From the NCBI GenBank assembly GCA_032111745.1, contig JAULUH010000557.1, positions 1 through 30,508 of the forward strand: DNA of 30,508 bases. Direction: 5' to 3'. A model generated the notes under the pieces. The model searched no databases and was not told the origin of the DNA. It saw only the letters and a list, made by a program, of their open reading frames with translations. Source of the DNA: JAULUH01 sp032111745 (lineage in GTDB: Bacteria > Chloroflexota > Anaerolineae > JAAEKA01). The translations under genes and the position numbers were made by a program. Positions 15,709 to 24,015 of this stretch are shown one piece after another (the stretch's first letter is position 1; every line of letters begins with the position of its first letter).

Positions 15709-17163
15709 TCAAGAGATGGCTGGCACACGGACCACTTTCCTGGCCAGCTGGATCATCTCGGCGAGCATTGGCCGGCTGAGGACGACATTGAGGGCGAGAT
15801 AGACGGCCATGCCGGCGAGAGATTGGGCCAGTAGCCTGGGCAGCGGGGAGCTGATCACCCCCCCAATGCAGACCATGGCGCCGCCCATAACCAGCGACAT
15901 CAACAGAAAGGGGGCGATGTCGCGCATCTGGCGCGAGGTGGGGTAGTTGATCAGCGACGCCGCGTAATGGCTGTTCAGGGCGTAGGCCGCGAAAGCCGTC
16001 ATAATCTGACCGTAAAGCAGGGCCGTGATGCCCCACCGATAGGTGAGGGCGATGGCCAGCAGGACCAGGAGCTTCTTGGCCACCTCCAGGCGGAAGAAAA
16101 GGTCGGACCTGCCGGTGGCTGTCAGGACGGTCAGGTTGATGGCGCTCAACGGATAGACCAGGCCGGCGACGCAGAACAGGCGAAAATAGGGGATGCTGGT
16201 TGCCCAACGGTCGGTCAGGAGGACCACAATCAGGGCGTCGGCCGCTGCAATCAGCCCGATCATGAGGGGGAAATGCAGGAAAGCGGCCGCGTTCATGGCC
16301 TTGCGCACGGCGTGGTTCAGGCGGACGCGATCATCCTGGATGGGTGACAGGGCCGGGAACAGCACGCGGCCCAAGGCCGAACCCGAGGGTTGGACGGCGC
16401 TGGCCTGCAGGGTCTCCGCGCGCATATAGTACCCCAGATCAGTGGCGGAGTACAACTTGCCGATCAGGGGTTGGTAGATGTCACGGAAAGAAGCGTCCAG
16501 CAGGCTGGCCAGCAACAGGCGAGAGCCAAAGGGGAACATGGCCGTCAGGGAGGCCCGGCTGAAGATCCACGAGGGACGCCAGGGGCTAAGCAGCCAGATC
16601 AGTAGCACGCGGATCAGGCTACCCAGCACCGATTGCACGGCCAGGCTCCACACGCCGAAGCCTTGCATAGCCAGGACGATGCTGACGGCGCCGGAGATGC
16701 CCACGGCAACCAGGCTGACCTGGAGCAGCGCCTTGAAGTCCATGCGCTTGGTCAGCAGGGCGGAGGGCACCAGGCCAAAGGCGTTGATGATGAGGTTGAG
16801 TGCGAGAAAGCAGGTCAGCGGGATCAGGAGGGGCTCATCGAAGAAGCGGGCGATCAGCGGCGCCGCGGCCCAGAGCAGGATGGTCAGCAGCAGGCCGACC
16901 AGGAGATTGAAGTAGAAGACGGAGCAGGAGTCCAGGTGCGTGGCGTCTTTCTTCTGGATCAGCGCCCAGCCGAAGCCGCTATCCAGCAGCGATAGGGCCA
17001 GAGCTCTGAACAACGCCAGCATGCCGATCAGGCCGAGTTCCTCCGGCAGCAGCAGGCGCGCGAGCACGATGGAAACCACAAGCTGGATAGCTTGTATCCC
17101 GAAGTTCTCGGCCAGGATCCAAACCAGGCCCCTGGTGGTCCGGGTTGCCAGGTCGCTCGTCAT
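15709..17163 (-). CDS. Polysaccharide flippase, Wzx-like (MOP superfamily, PST family)
   Basis: 484 aa, about fourteen hydrophobic segments. The N-terminus (RTTRGLVWILAENFGIQAIQ) and VLARLLLPEELGLIGML match the PST/WzxC group, in which G-x-x-(A/G) helices line the translocation cavity. These proteins flip undecaprenyl-pyrophosphate-linked oligosaccharide units to the outer face of the membrane. Charged residues in the first helices (R8, R11, R37, E42) are as expected. Together with the Wzy_C-type protein at 4988-6817 it implies a Wzx/Wzy-type route rather than an ABC or synthase route. The gene follows the GT2 at 17259 after a 95-bp gap that shows no clear terminator or promoter. Confidence 0.9.
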   Translation of the reverse strand: MTSDLATRTTRGLVWILAENFGIQAIQLVVSIVLARLLLPEELGLIGMLALFRALALSLLDSGFGWALIQKKDATHLDSCSVFYFNLLVGLLLTILLWAAAPLIARFFDEPLLIPLTCFLALNLIINAFGLVPSALLTKRMDFKALLQVSLVAVGISGAVSIVLAMQGFGVWSLAVQSVLGSLIRVLLIWLLSPWRPSWIFSRASLTAMFPFGSRLLLASLLDASFRDIYQPLIGKLYSATDLGYYMRAETLQASAVQPSGSALGRVLFPALSPIQDDRVRLNHAVRKAMNAAAFLHFPLMIGLIAAADALIVVLLTDRWATSIPYFRLFCVAGLVYPLSAINLTVLTATGRSDLFFRLEVAKKLLVLLAIALTYRWGITALLYGQIMTAFAAYALNSHYAASLINYPTSRQMRDIAPFLLMSLVMGGAMVCIGGVISSPLPRLLAQSLAGMAVYLALNVVLSRPMLAEMIQLARKVVRVPAIS

Positions 17164-17258
17164 GATCTCAGGCGCTCAGCCTACGGGCGATGGTGCGCTC
17201 CTGGACCGTCAAGCCAGGCCGGCGTTTTAGCGATCTGTCGGTTCATCCAGCCACGCGT

Positions 17259-18416
17259 TTACCAAAGCAGTCTGCGACTGGGCATTACCAGATCCTTCAA
17301 CCCCAGGACCATGGCGATCCAGCCAATCGGCAGATAGATCAGAAGACGGATGCAGGTCGTGGCACGCATAGACTGATCTCGGTCCCTGGCCAGTACAGCG
17401 TTCGCTCGAGCGGTGCTCAGCCAGAGGTGAGCCACCGCCAAAAGCCAGCCCGCCAAAAGGGCACGGCTGCGGGTCGACAGGATTGCTATAGGTGCCGCCA
17501 GCATCAGTAGCGCCAGGAGACCGATCCGCAAGCCGTCGCTAACCAGGGACCACTCGCCCCACTGCCATCCCAGGATCACCGGATTGCGGAACCAGCGAGA
17601 TTGTTGCTGCCAATAGCTCGGCAGGGATTCCGGGTATGCGGTCTGCACCCGGCTTCCGGGCACGAAACGGATGGGGTAGCCGCCAAGGCTCAGTTGCCTG
17701 GAAAGCACGAAATCGGTGCCTATGGGAGTGTCGAGGGCAAACGCCCCGACGTCCTCCAGCGCCCAGCGGGCTACGGCGGCATTCCGCCCATCCAGCGCAG
17801 GCGCCGGATCGGACAGCCACAGCTCCCGATACACGTGATGCGCCCACTGGTGCCGGACGAAGGGATCGTTCGCCTGGTGGGCCAGGGGCTGCCAGGCGCC
17901 AGTGGCCGCGGCCTCACCGGAAATGACCGGCCCGACGACACTCTCGAAGGTAACGTCGTCTACGAGGCAATCGGCGTCGGTCAGATAGAGGACCTCGCCG
18001 GCTGCGACCTGGTAGCAGCGGCGCAGGGCTTGCTGCTTACCCTCGCCTCCCTGCTGTGGTAGAACCAGTATGCCGCGGTCTGCATAGGAGCGGGCACGCT
18101 GCAACGTGTCATCGATCCCGCCGGCACAAACGACGATCTGTTTGTTGGGGTATCGCAGGTTGATCAGAGCTTGCAGGCAGGCATCGATATGATCAGCCTC
18201 GTTCCAGGCCGGCAGGAGGATGCTGACGAGAGGTCTCGAGCTGTCTATGGCGGGTGGCTTGGGAGCCTGGTCATGCCAGGTGGTCTGACGCCGTCGATCC
18301 TGTGACCAAAGGCGCGCGTGATAGGCGATGGCCAGTGCCGATCCAGCTATGAGCATAGAGGCGGCATGTCTTTCGGCCCAGCCGCGCACGCGATTGATGT
18401 CAGTCACGGGCCACAT
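17259..18416 (-). CDS. Membrane-bound GT2 glycosyltransferase with processive-type motifs
   Basis: 385 aa. An N-terminal helix (20-34) precedes a GT-A domain: SILLPAWNEADHI (65-77), LTDADC (145-150, metal-binding DAD), GTDFVLSRQL (233-242) and QQSRWFRN (271-278). D...DxD...TD...QxxRW is the motif set of processive or lipid-acceptor GT2 enzymes (cellulose/hyaluronan synthase-like, ceramide glucosyltransferase-like). Three or so C-terminal helices (~283-375) follow. The canonical second Asp box after the first strand is VVCAGGIDD rather than VVDDGS, a clear departure. ATG 18416 lies 2 bp after the alpha/alpha-toroid gene stop, so co-translation is likely. It could extend a chain itself or transfer one sugar to a lipid carrier. 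Confidence 0.85.
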   Translation of the reverse strand: MWPVTDINRVRGWAERHAASMLIAGSALAIAYHARLWSQDRRRQTTWHDQAPKPPAIDSSRPLVSILLPAWNEADHIDACLQALINLRYPNKQIVVCAGGIDDTLQRARSYADRGILVLPQQGGEGKQQALRRCYQVAAGEVLYLTDADCLVDDVTFESVVGPVISGEAAATGAWQPLAHQANDPFVRHQWAHHVYRELWLSDPAPALDGRNAAVARWALEDVGAFALDTPIGTDFVLSRQLSLGGYPIRFVPGSRVQTAYPESLPSYWQQQSRWFRNPVILGWQWGEWSLVSDGLRIGLLALLMLAAPIAILSTRSRALLAGWLLAVAHLWLSTARANAVLARDRDQSMRATTCIRLLIYLPIGWIAMVLGLKDLVMPSRRLLW

Positions 18417-18418
18417 GG

Positions 18419-19686
18419 TCAGCTCAAGCTCATCTCAGCCCAATGGGAGCCTTTGCGCCACCGGTAGAGCACGGCGCGGCCGCGCTGTACTGTGATGGAG
18501 GATTGATCTTCCCTGAAGATCGCCGGATGCTTGCCGAAACGACAGGGCATGGATGTCGGGCTGATCGGATCTGTGGCCTCGGCGACTCCGGTGGCTGCCG
18601 GCAGTCCAGTCAGGTAATGAAAGGCCTTGTCCGCCCAGCCGCATACGCCCAATAGATCTCGAAAGTCGGGCAAGGTCGACGGTTGAGCCTGCGAGACTTG
18701 AGAACCGAATCCGTATGCCGTGCGCAGGCTGGCCGAGGTTTGTCGCCCATGGAGCAGCCAGCGCAGCGTTGGCTCAGGGTCGACGACCATTCCGTGTGCG
18801 CGCAACAGGTCCATGGCCCGCAGCACATCGCCTACAGCGGCAATCCACTGGGGATAGCGGTTGGCGGTGCGTCCGTCACGATACACCACGTGAGGAAACG
18901 AACCGTCCTCCGATCGCACGCGCAGGATGAAGCCCATGGCCTGCTGAGCGGCCTGCACATAACGTGTATCTCCGGTCAGATTGCCACCTTGCACCAGAGC
19001 TGGAATGCAACGGGCAACATAGTAGGGAAAATAGCGACGATTGAAGCCCTTGGCGCCGGTGCTTTGGGCGATAGCGCCGTCGACAGGGCTGCCGTTGTCC
19101 TGCACCTGGGCTGCCAGTATGTCCTCCAGAACAGGCAGTACGATTGATCCAACCCACGTGTCGTCACCAGCCAGTTCAGCCCAGGCCAGCAGGGCTTCGG
19201 CGGTGGTAGCTGCCTTGTTGGGCACAAAGCTGTCATCATACGCCGTGTTGCGNNNNNNNNNNCCAGGTTCCGGCAGGCAGCGGCGGCATATGCCTGCCAT
19301 GTGGAATCCTGTTCAGCGCGCAGCAGGCGAGCCAATCGCAGCAGGGCCAGGTCACAGGCTGCCTCGTGCGGCGTGCCGCCATTTTGCGGATTGATCTCAA
19401 AGCCGGAATTGCGATAGGTGCCATCCGGCAACTGGCCCTGCACCAGGTCGTCGCCTGCTCGCCGCGCCCTGGCGAGCCATTGGCTCTGTTTGGTATGCCG
19501 GTAGAGGTTAAGATACCCGGCAACAATGCCCTCATAGCGCCAATCCAGGCCCGGACCAGCGTAGGCCAGGCTATCGCGCCACCAGTGAACAACCGGGCCG
19601 CCGTAGCCATGTGGACAGCGCATTGTCTCCAGCCAGGCATCGAGTGCAGTGATGGTTGCAGCTACTGCGCGGTTGTGGTCGTTCAC
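18419..19686 (-). CDS. Alpha/alpha-toroid (six-hairpin-like) protein, interrupted by an assembly gap
   Basis: One gene of about 422 residues read in two frames because ten Ns (19253-19262) interrupt it. The start is GTG 19686, which forms a GTGA overlap with the upstream stop; the ATG at 19743 would add unrelated residues. The sequence is a series of helix pairs with glycine-rich turns: GPGLDWRYEGIVAGYLNLYR (44-63), QLPDGTYRNSGFEINPQNGG (85-104), VQDNGSPVDGAIAQ, VRSEDGSFPHVVYRDG and RYPQWIAAVGDVLRAMDLL. This is typical of alpha/alpha toroids such as glucuronyl C5-epimerase-like, unsaturated glucuronyl hydrolase-like or cyclase-like proteins. No signal peptide is seen, so it is probably cytoplasmic. 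Active-site residues cannot be assigned. It sits between a methyltransferase-like gene and a GT2. Confidence 0.7.
19253..19262. other. Assembly gap (10 Ns) inside the toroid gene
   Basis: The reading frame before and after the Ns belongs to one protein but differs in phase. The true gap length must be 2 modulo 3, not 10, if the gene is intact. This is a scaffold placeholder, not a biological frameshift. Confidence 0.95.
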
Positions 19687-20366
19687 CGGGTGCCCTTTGC
19701 TGTTCCCACGAGGAGCCAGAGCGGTGAGCACCTGGCCTGCCACCCGCGCACGACATAGTGCGCACGCATGGCCGCCAGCAGGCGGTCGACCAGGTCATCG
19801 CGACCCAAGATAGCGGGAAGGCGGCTGGCTACGCCAAGAGCCAGGCTGAGGGGGCCATGAAAGCCGTAGGTCTTCTCAACTCGCCATCCTGCGGATACCA
19901 GAGTCTGCTGAGCCGCCACCAAGGACACGGGCTGGGAAGGCCCTTGCGCCAGATCAGGCGTAAACCGCTCCAGGCGAGCTGTGCGTCCGATGACCACCAG
20001 TCGGGAGCCCTCTGCCATGGGCAGATGGCCGGCAAGGATCTTGTTCCAGTCTACGGTTTCGGGCATGGCAAGGATGATGGCACTGTACACCGGCAGCGGT
20101 TTACTGTCTGGATGATGTAAAGCAATCGACCTCCCGGGATCCTGGCATAGATCGAGGGTTCTCTGAAGATCATATCCATCCAGGTGCCAATCGCCAACTG
20201 GCCATAGAGTGATCTGGCCGCACAGGCGGCGAACAATCTCCCTGAGGTAGAAAGGGTGACTGGCACAAACCAGGACCGGGCTCGCGCAGTTCGCCACCTC
20301 CATAGCACAGCGATCCAATGCCATCTGGCAGGCCAATCCCGGCGCATATGGCCAATCCCGCGCCAT
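19683..20366 (-). CDS. Class I methyltransferase-like protein, apparently degenerate SAM site
   Basis: ATG 20366 is chosen: it lies 6 bp after the GT4 stop, whereas the longer open frame to 20702 is an Arg/Gly-rich shadow of that gene. 227 aa. The second half resembles the C-terminal half of Rossmann methyltransferases: YSAIILAMPE (94-103), EGSRLVVIG (119-127), LVSAGWRVEKTYGFHGPLSL (156-175), then AMRAHYVVRGWQA and SPLWLLVGTA. The first half should carry a GxGxG SAM-binding loop but instead reads SPVLVCASHPFYLREIVRRL, so SAM binding is doubtful. It may be a non-catalytic relative or a divergent enzyme acting on a sugar or lipid. It is coupled to the toroid gene through a GTGA overlap. Confidence 0.6.
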   Translation of the reverse strand: MARDWPYAPGLACQMALDRCAMEVANCASPVLVCASHPFYLREIVRRLCGQITLWPVGDWHLDGYDLQRTLDLCQDPGRSIALHHPDSKPLPVYSAIILAMPETVDWNKILAGHLPMAEGSRLVVIGRTARLERFTPDLAQGPSQPVSLVAAQQTLVSAGWRVEKTYGFHGPLSLALGVASRLPAILGRDDLVDRLLAAMRAHYVVRGWQARCSPLWLLVGTAKGTR

Positions 20367-20371
20367 CGCAA

Positions 20372-21505
20372 TCAATGCACCACTTCTGCGTAGACCTGGG
20401 CCAGCCGGGGCACCACGGCCTGCCAGGCATACCTGGACTCTACCTTCGCTCGCCCCCGGCGGCCCATGGCCGCGCGGCCAGCGGCATCGCCCAACAGCTG
20501 CCCCGTCTTCTCGACCAGGTCTGGCAGGTCTCCCGGCTGCACCAGCAGGCCATCCACGCCATCGTCCACCACCGCGCGCGCGCCCGGCAGGTTGCTGGCA
20601 ATGACCGGCTTGCCGCAGGCCATGCCCTCGACGAGGATCATGCCAAAGGACTCTTGCAGGTGGGATGGCAGCACCACGACGTCGGCAGCGGCGTAGATGC
20701 ACGGGAGCTGAGCGTGTTCCACCCGTCCCAGGAAATGCACCCGCCGGCCGACGCCGGCCTGCGAAGCCAGCTGCCGGTAGTCTCCGGCGCGGTCGCCGTC
20801 TCCGACCAGGACCAGGTGCACATCCGGCGGCAAGCTGCGCATGGCCTCGATCAGCAGGTCGATCCGGCGAAAGTGATGGGCACGGTCGAGGGCCCCCACG
20901 AACAACAGGACGCGCTCGCCGTCTCGGATGGCGCAGGCCTGGCGCACGGCCCTGCCATCCAGGCCAGGCCGGAACAGGCCGGTGTCTACCCCGTTAGGGA
21001 TTTCCACCACGTCAGGAGAGCGCTGTTGGAAGTAGGGGGCCAGCCGCGATGACCTGGCATGGTCCAGCGATACCACCAGCAACTTGCTGGCGGTCGGCAG
21101 GACCAACCGATTTGACACGGCCGAGTAGCTGTCGAACAGATAGGGGCGCAGGCCGTCCCCGATCAGGTCGTTGTGGTGGGTCAGCACAAAGGGAATGCCG
21201 CGCGCCTTCGAGATGGCGACCACCTGTTCGGCGCCGAAGATGAAGGGGTGGTGCAGGTGGATGATGTCGAAGTCCTTGATGTCAAACAGGCCGGGAAGCA
21301 GGGGCGCGTTGCCGATGCGAAAGGCTAAGGGCAGCCGGCGGACGGCGAATTCCGCAGGGTAGGCAAAGACGCCGGGGGGGTGGGCGGCGGTGAAGACCGT
21401 GACCTGGTGGCCCAGGCGGGCCAGCTCCAGGGCATTGTAGTAGCACACCATGCCTGTCCCACTGTAGTAGGGCGGGAAGGTAGAGATGACGTGGGCGATC
21501 CTCAT
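20372..21505 (-). CDS. GT4 family glycosyltransferase (PimA-like)
   Basis: 377 aa, GT-B fold. The N-terminus RIAHVISTFPPYYSGTGMV has the glycine-rich acceptor loop. IIHLHHPFIFGAEQ (81-94) and FVLTHHNDL (106-114) follow, then EIPNGVDTGLF. The donor domain starts FVGALDRAHHFRRID (202-216) and contains LVLVGDGD and ESFGMILVE (EX7E, E285 and E293), then CGKPVIASNLPG. The DRAH-x-F-(K/R)-x-ID stretch is frequent in PimA-like mannosyltransferases of bacterial glycan loci, so mannose or a related hexose is a reasonable but unproven donor. ATG 21505 overlaps the previous stop by 4 bp (ATGA), indicating translational coupling. Confidence 0.9.
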   Translation of the reverse strand: MRIAHVISTFPPYYSGTGMVCYYNALELARLGHQVTVFTAAHPPGVFAYPAEFAVRRLPLAFRIGNAPLLPGLFDIKDFDIIHLHHPFIFGAEQVVAISKARGIPFVLTHHNDLIGDGLRPYLFDSYSAVSNRLVLPTASKLLVVSLDHARSSRLAPYFQQRSPDVVEIPNGVDTGLFRPGLDGRAVRQACAIRDGERVLLFVGALDRAHHFRRIDLLIEAMRSLPPDVHLVLVGDGDRAGDYRQLASQAGVGRRVHFLGRVEHAQLPCIYAAADVVVLPSHLQESFGMILVEGMACGKPVIASNLPGARAVVDDGVDGLLVQPGDLPDLVEKTGQLLGDAAGRAAMGRRGRAKVESRYAWQAVVPRLAQVYAEVVH

Positions 21506-22485
21506 GGCTGGTGGCCCTTGCCCAGGTGCAGCAGCTGGTCCCAGTCGTAGTTCAGGCGCAGGATGGATACCAGTTGCCGGTCGGGGCGGCGGCGGAGGCT
21601 CTGCACGTGGGCGCGGCGTTGGCGAATGCGCTGGCGCTGCTGCCAGTTCCAGGCCACGGCCTTGAGCTTGGAGACGGCAAAATCGCGGCCGCGGCGCAGG
21701 CAGAAGACCGCCATCATCAGCTCGGTGAGGATGAACAGGGGGCTCAACAGGAGCAGCGTGTGCCAGCGAAAGGTGGTGAACAGCAACGCCCAGCGATTGC
21801 GCTCCAAATAGTAGAGCTTCCAGGGGTTCATGAACAGCTTATACTTGTGGTACACCACGGATTCGGGAACGCAGTAGAGATCATAACCCGCCAGCAGCAC
21901 CATCCATGAGATATCTACGTCCTCGTGGTACATGAAGTTGGTGGCGTTCATGCCGCCGATGGCCTCGAACAGCTCGCGGCGGATGAGGAAGGCCGAGCCA
22001 TGCAGCCCGGAGACGGGCGTGGGAGTGCGATCGGCGCTGGCGGCCGGCGCGTGCAGCCGGCGGTTGAACCCCAACCCGGTGACGTGCACGTTCTGGCCCA
22101 AGGCGTTGATGGTGCCGGGCCGGTCGTAGAGCAGGATTTGGGGGGTGACGGCGCCGGCCGGCGGGTGGGACTCCAGGAAATCGACCAGGGGGTATAGCCA
22201 ATCCGCCTCCACCACCACGTCCATGTTCAGGATGGCGATGTAATCGCCAGTGGCGTAGGCTCGGGCCAGGTTCACGGCTCCGGAGTAGCCCAGGTTCTCG
22301 GCGCTTTCGATGACCTGGACTGAGGGGTATTGTTGCCGGGCCAGCTGCGCGCTGCCATCGGTCGACTGGTTATCGACCAGCAGGATGTCGAAGTCGGGGT
22401 ATACCTGGGCCGTGAGGGAGTCGAGGCATTCCCTGATCAGCGCCAGGCCGTTGTAGTTGACGACGACGATGGATACCTTCGGCAT
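21502..22485 (-). CDS. GT2 family glycosyltransferase (rhamnosyltransferase WbbL-like)
   Basis: The start is ATG 22485 (MPKVSIVVVNYNG), 7 bp after the upstream stop; the longer open frame reaching 22635 would add a cysteine-rich shadow peptide. 327 aa. GT-A motifs: VSIVVVNYNG (4-13), LLVDNQSTDGS (35-45), ENLGYSGAVNLA (63-74) and LNMDV (86-90) as DxD equivalent, then MYHEDVDISWMVLLAG. Like the homologue at 9393-10475, it has a C-terminal hydrophobic segment (LLLLSPLFILTELMMAVF) and an Arg-rich tail that suggests peripheral membrane binding. These two genes are probably paralogues adding different linkages of the same repeat unit. Its stop overlaps the next gene's start (ATGA). Confidence 0.9.
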   Translation of the reverse strand: MPKVSIVVVNYNGLALIRECLDSLTAQVYPDFDILLVDNQSTDGSAQLARQQYPSVQVIESAENLGYSGAVNLARAYATGDYIAILNMDVVVEADWLYPLVDFLESHPPAGAVTPQILLYDRPGTINALGQNVHVTGLGFNRRLHAPAASADRTPTPVSGLHGSAFLIRRELFEAIGGMNATNFMYHEDVDISWMVLLAGYDLYCVPESVVYHKYKLFMNPWKLYYLERNRWALLFTTFRWHTLLLLSPLFILTELMMAVFCLRRGRDFAVSKLKAVAWNWQQRQRIRQRRAHVQSLRRRPDRQLVSILRLNYDWDQLLHLGKGHQP

Positions 22486-22492
22486 GGCACGT

Positions 22493-23944
22493 TCAGCGCG
22501 TTGGTTCGGCCGACAGGTCGCGAGACGAGACCGGGCGAGGATGGGCCTGCTCATGCGTGATTTCGGCAGGTGGGGAGAACTCAGGCAAGCCGGCAAACAG
22601 GGACAGGAAGAACATGGTACACAGCAATTGCACACCCCATACCAGCAGTGCCAGTGCTCCTACCAGAGGTTCGGTAGAGCGAAACTCGCCAAAGCCGGCG
22701 CCGGCCCATTCGACCACCAGGGCGACACTCCAAGCAAAGCCGGCCAGGATCAGCAGCGCGCTCCAGGCGACGCCGGCCCGGCGGGGTATCTTCTGGGCGA
22801 CGAGGCTGAGAGTGCGACTTGGCGTGCCCAGGCCCGATGCCGCGGCATAGAGGTTGACGACGAGGCCCAGTACCACCAGCTGGAACCCGGCCAGGATGGT
22901 CATGGCGCTGACGATGTAGGTGTTGGTGGTCAAAAAGCCGATGGGAGTTAAGACCGGCCCGCGCCACAACAGGAGAAGAGCGATGGCGGCCACCAGCCAG
23001 AGCATGAGCCCGGGCAGGACGTACATGGCGAAGGGGTTGACCACCGCGGCCAGGGCCAGGACCCGGGTGAGGATCTGGGCGCCGTCCTTGAGTGGCTTCA
23101 GCTTCTTCTCGCCGATGCGCTCGCTATACTGGATGGGAATGCATTCCGAGCGCAGGCCTAGCGCTTTAGCCTTGACCACGATCTCGGTCTCGATGTCAAA
23201 GCCATCTGATTGCAGCCGCATGTCGAGCAGGGTCTGCCGGTGCAGCCCGTACAGGCCGGTGAGGACATCGCCGCCGTCCACGTCATGCACCAGCTTGATT
23301 ACGGAGTCGAACAGGGAGTTGCCGAGGCGGTTCACGGACGGGATATTGTCCCGGCCCTCGACTCGAACCCCGCGCACCATGTCGAAGTCATCGAGAAGAG
23401 CCACGATGATGGGGATGGCGTCGATGGGATAGGTCGCATCGCCGTCGACGAAGACCACCTTGTGGCCACGAGCGTGGCGGATGCCGGTCTTCATGGCCGC
23501 ACCTTTGCCGGCGTTCTTCTGATGGGAAATCACCCAGCAGGAAAACTGGGAAGCGACGGCCACGGTGTTGTCGGTGGAGCCGTCGTCCACGACGATGACC
23601 TCGTAGCCCGGGTCGACGATGTTCCTGGCCGCGGCAAGGACGCTGGGCAACGCCGCGGCCTCGTTGAAGGCGGGGATGACGATGGAGGTATGAATGCTTG
23701 CAGTGGGCGAGGGGGACGGGTCAGGGTGATAGCCATCGGCAGCAGGCGCGCTGCTGGCGGAGGCCTGGGGCGTTGGGCCAGGCCGGGAGCTGGCGAGGTC
23801 CGCGTCGACCTCTACCGCGAGCACCTGGTCGCTGGCCTGGCGCAGGCTGTGCAGTAGCTTGTCGAGCGGAAGCTCATCGCTGCAGGTCAGCACGAGGGAT
23901 AAGCGCTGGGTGTGGACCTTGCCCGCTCCTCTGGTGTCATTCAT
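22493..23944 (-). CDS. Polyprenyl-phosphate glycosyltransferase-like GT2 with C-terminal membrane domain
   Basis: 483 aa. Residues ~86-290 are a DPM1/DPG-synthase type GT-A domain: SIVIPAFNEAAALP, VVDDGSTDNT (118-127), NAGKGAAMKTGI (144-155) and FVDGDATYP (165-173, DxD), with SERIGEKKLKPLKDG near the end. These enzymes charge polyprenyl phosphate with a hexose. Four to five helices follow (~295-450), perhaps for membrane anchoring or flipping of the product. The product would suit the GT-C enzymes at 24016 and 10475, which need polyprenyl-linked donors. Residues ~14-50 (RLSLVLTCSDELPLDKLLHS...) look like a second, vestigial GT-A first strand-helix-strand, joined by a Pro/Ser/Ala-rich linker (52-85). 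The ribosome-binding site is GAGGA before ATG 23944. Confidence 0.88.
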   Translation of the reverse strand: MNDTRGAGKVHTQRLSLVLTCSDELPLDKLLHSLRQASDQVLAVEVDADLASSRPGPTPQASASSAPAADGYHPDPSPSPTASIHTSIVIPAFNEAAALPSVLAAARNIVDPGYEVIVVDDGSTDNTVAVASQFSCWVISHQKNAGKGAAMKTGIRHARGHKVVFVDGDATYPIDAIPIIVALLDDFDMVRGVRVEGRDNIPSVNRLGNSLFDSVIKLVHDVDGGDVLTGLYGLHRQTLLDMRLQSDGFDIETEIVVKAKALGLRSECIPIQYSERIGEKKLKPLKDGAQILTRVLALAAVVNPFAMYVLPGLMLWLVAAIALLLLWRGPVLTPIGFLTTNTYIVSAMTILAGFQLVVLGLVVNLYAAASGLGTPSRTLSLVAQKIPRRAGVAWSALLILAGFAWSVALVVEWAGAGFGEFRSTEPLVGALALLVWGVQLLCTMFFLSLFAGLPEFSPPAEITHEQAHPRPVSSRDLSAEPTR

Positions 23945-24015
23945 GATAGGTCCTCACATTCCAACACGAGCCGGAAAAAGAGACTGATCTGGCCTCGGCT
24001 GGTGCCACAGGCCAA

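Noticed and set aside
19683..20702. Full 339-codon version of the methyltransferase-like ORF
   Set aside because: The first 112 codons lie inside the GT4 gene in another frame and are Arg/Gly-rich; ATG 20366 directly after the GT4 stop is the sensible start.
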